The position numbers were made by a program, and so were the translations under genes. Positions 63,949 to 64,000 of a stretch of DNA of 64,000 nt are shown piece after piece; the first letter of the stretch is position 1; every line of letters begins with the position of its first letter. Source of the DNA: Bacillus methanolicus (lineage in GTDB: Bacteria; Bacillota; Bacilli; Bacillales; Cytobacillaceae); assembly GCF_028888695.1 (NCBI RefSeq), contig NZ_PNFF01000001.1:1745501-1809500 (forward strand), read 5' to 3'. The notes below the pieces were generated by a model that saw only the letters and a program-made list of their open reading frames with translations, searched no databases and was not told the DNA's origin.

Positions 63949-64000
63949 ATGGTGAAACAGAACGGAAAACCGACTGCACTTATTATGATCTTCGGAGCGA
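63949..64000 (+). CDS. zwf: Glucose-6-phosphate dehydrogenase (5' end only)
   Basis: Only 17 codons are visible: MVKQNGKPTALIMIFGA, resembling the start of Bacillus Zwf, where the glycine-rich dinucleotide fold (IFGATGDLA) follows. AGAGAGG precedes the ATG by 7 bases. In B. subtilis zwf lies next to rnz, in the same divergent arrangement. The gene runs off the right edge, so this rests on the short sequence plus position. Confidence 0.75.
   Translation, partial: MVKQNGKPTALIMIFGA

Overview
This is a low-GC Bacillaceae chromosome segment. Its gene order closely follows the Bacillus subtilis interval running from ypbH through recQ-ypbB-fer-ribU-serA, rsiX-sigX-resEDCBA, rluB-spmBA-dacB, scpBA, lysA, spoVA, spoIIA, drm-punA-pdp, xerD-fur-spoIIM and yqk/yqj to zwf. 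The many sporulation genes (sigF, spoIIAA, spoIIAB, spoIIM, spoVAA, spoVAB, spoVAF, spmAB, dacB, dacF), strong AGGAGG ribosome binding sites, GTG/TTG starts and AT-rich intergenic DNA all point to an aerobic, endospore-forming Bacillus relative. Both ends are cut inside genes: mecB/ypbH on the left and zwf on the right.

Layout. 1-6 kb: ypb genes and RecQ helicase. 6-10 kb: ferredoxin, a riboflavin transporter under an FMN riboswitch, and serine biosynthesis. 10-20 kb: a PHP phosphatase, an M23 peptidase, the SigX/RsiX envelope-stress pair with a self-recognising promoter, and cytochrome c maturation with the ResDE redox sensor. 20-27 kb: RluB, spore maturation, SodF and condensin subunits ScpAB. 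27-36 kb: ypuF/ribT, lysA, an abbreviated spoVA operon and the forespore sigma factor operon. 36-44 kb: nucleoside catabolism (drm-punA-pdp, with a cre site), XerD, Fur (PerR-like box), SpoIIM, an EndoQ-type nuclease and NudF. 44-56 kb: a block absent from the B. subtilis order, holding flavohemoglobin/NsrR, ketone-body CoA transferase with HMG-CoA lyase, and a cytochrome bd oxidase. 56-64 kb: SOS polymerase with YolD-like partner, YqjQ, YqjP, T-box-controlled proI, namA, RNase Z and the start of zwf.

No plasmid, prophage, IS element, rRNA, tRNA or CRISPR array was seen. The unusual content is intergenic. (1) A structured repeat of about 237 bp is present in two almost identical copies (6715-6950, 11595-11832), with a diverged copy at 29761-29896 that keeps the stems by compensatory changes and a decayed fragment at 51752-51840. 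(2) Tandem arrays lie at 44921-45150 and 62622-62735 with an exact 20-bp period, plus a related array in opposite orientation with a 21-bp period at 45262-45400 and a degenerate array at 58188-58265. (3) A small palindromic element with a GGGGTCTGAC/GAGGCTGA core recurs at 3' ends and at one site supplies the C-terminal codons of two convergent genes. Seven of the eight convergent gene junctions in the window carry one of these repeat types.

Regulation visible in the sequence includes a SigX autoregulatory promoter, FMN riboswitch, proline T-box leader, two NsrR-like operators at hmp, two LexA-like boxes flanking the polY2 promoter, cre sites at drm and scoA, a PerR-like box at fur and a Rex-like palindrome at cydA. 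Two backbone absences stand out: spoVAC/D/E are missing between spoVAB and spoVAF, and the rib operon, sipS and ppiB are missing between ribT and lysA.
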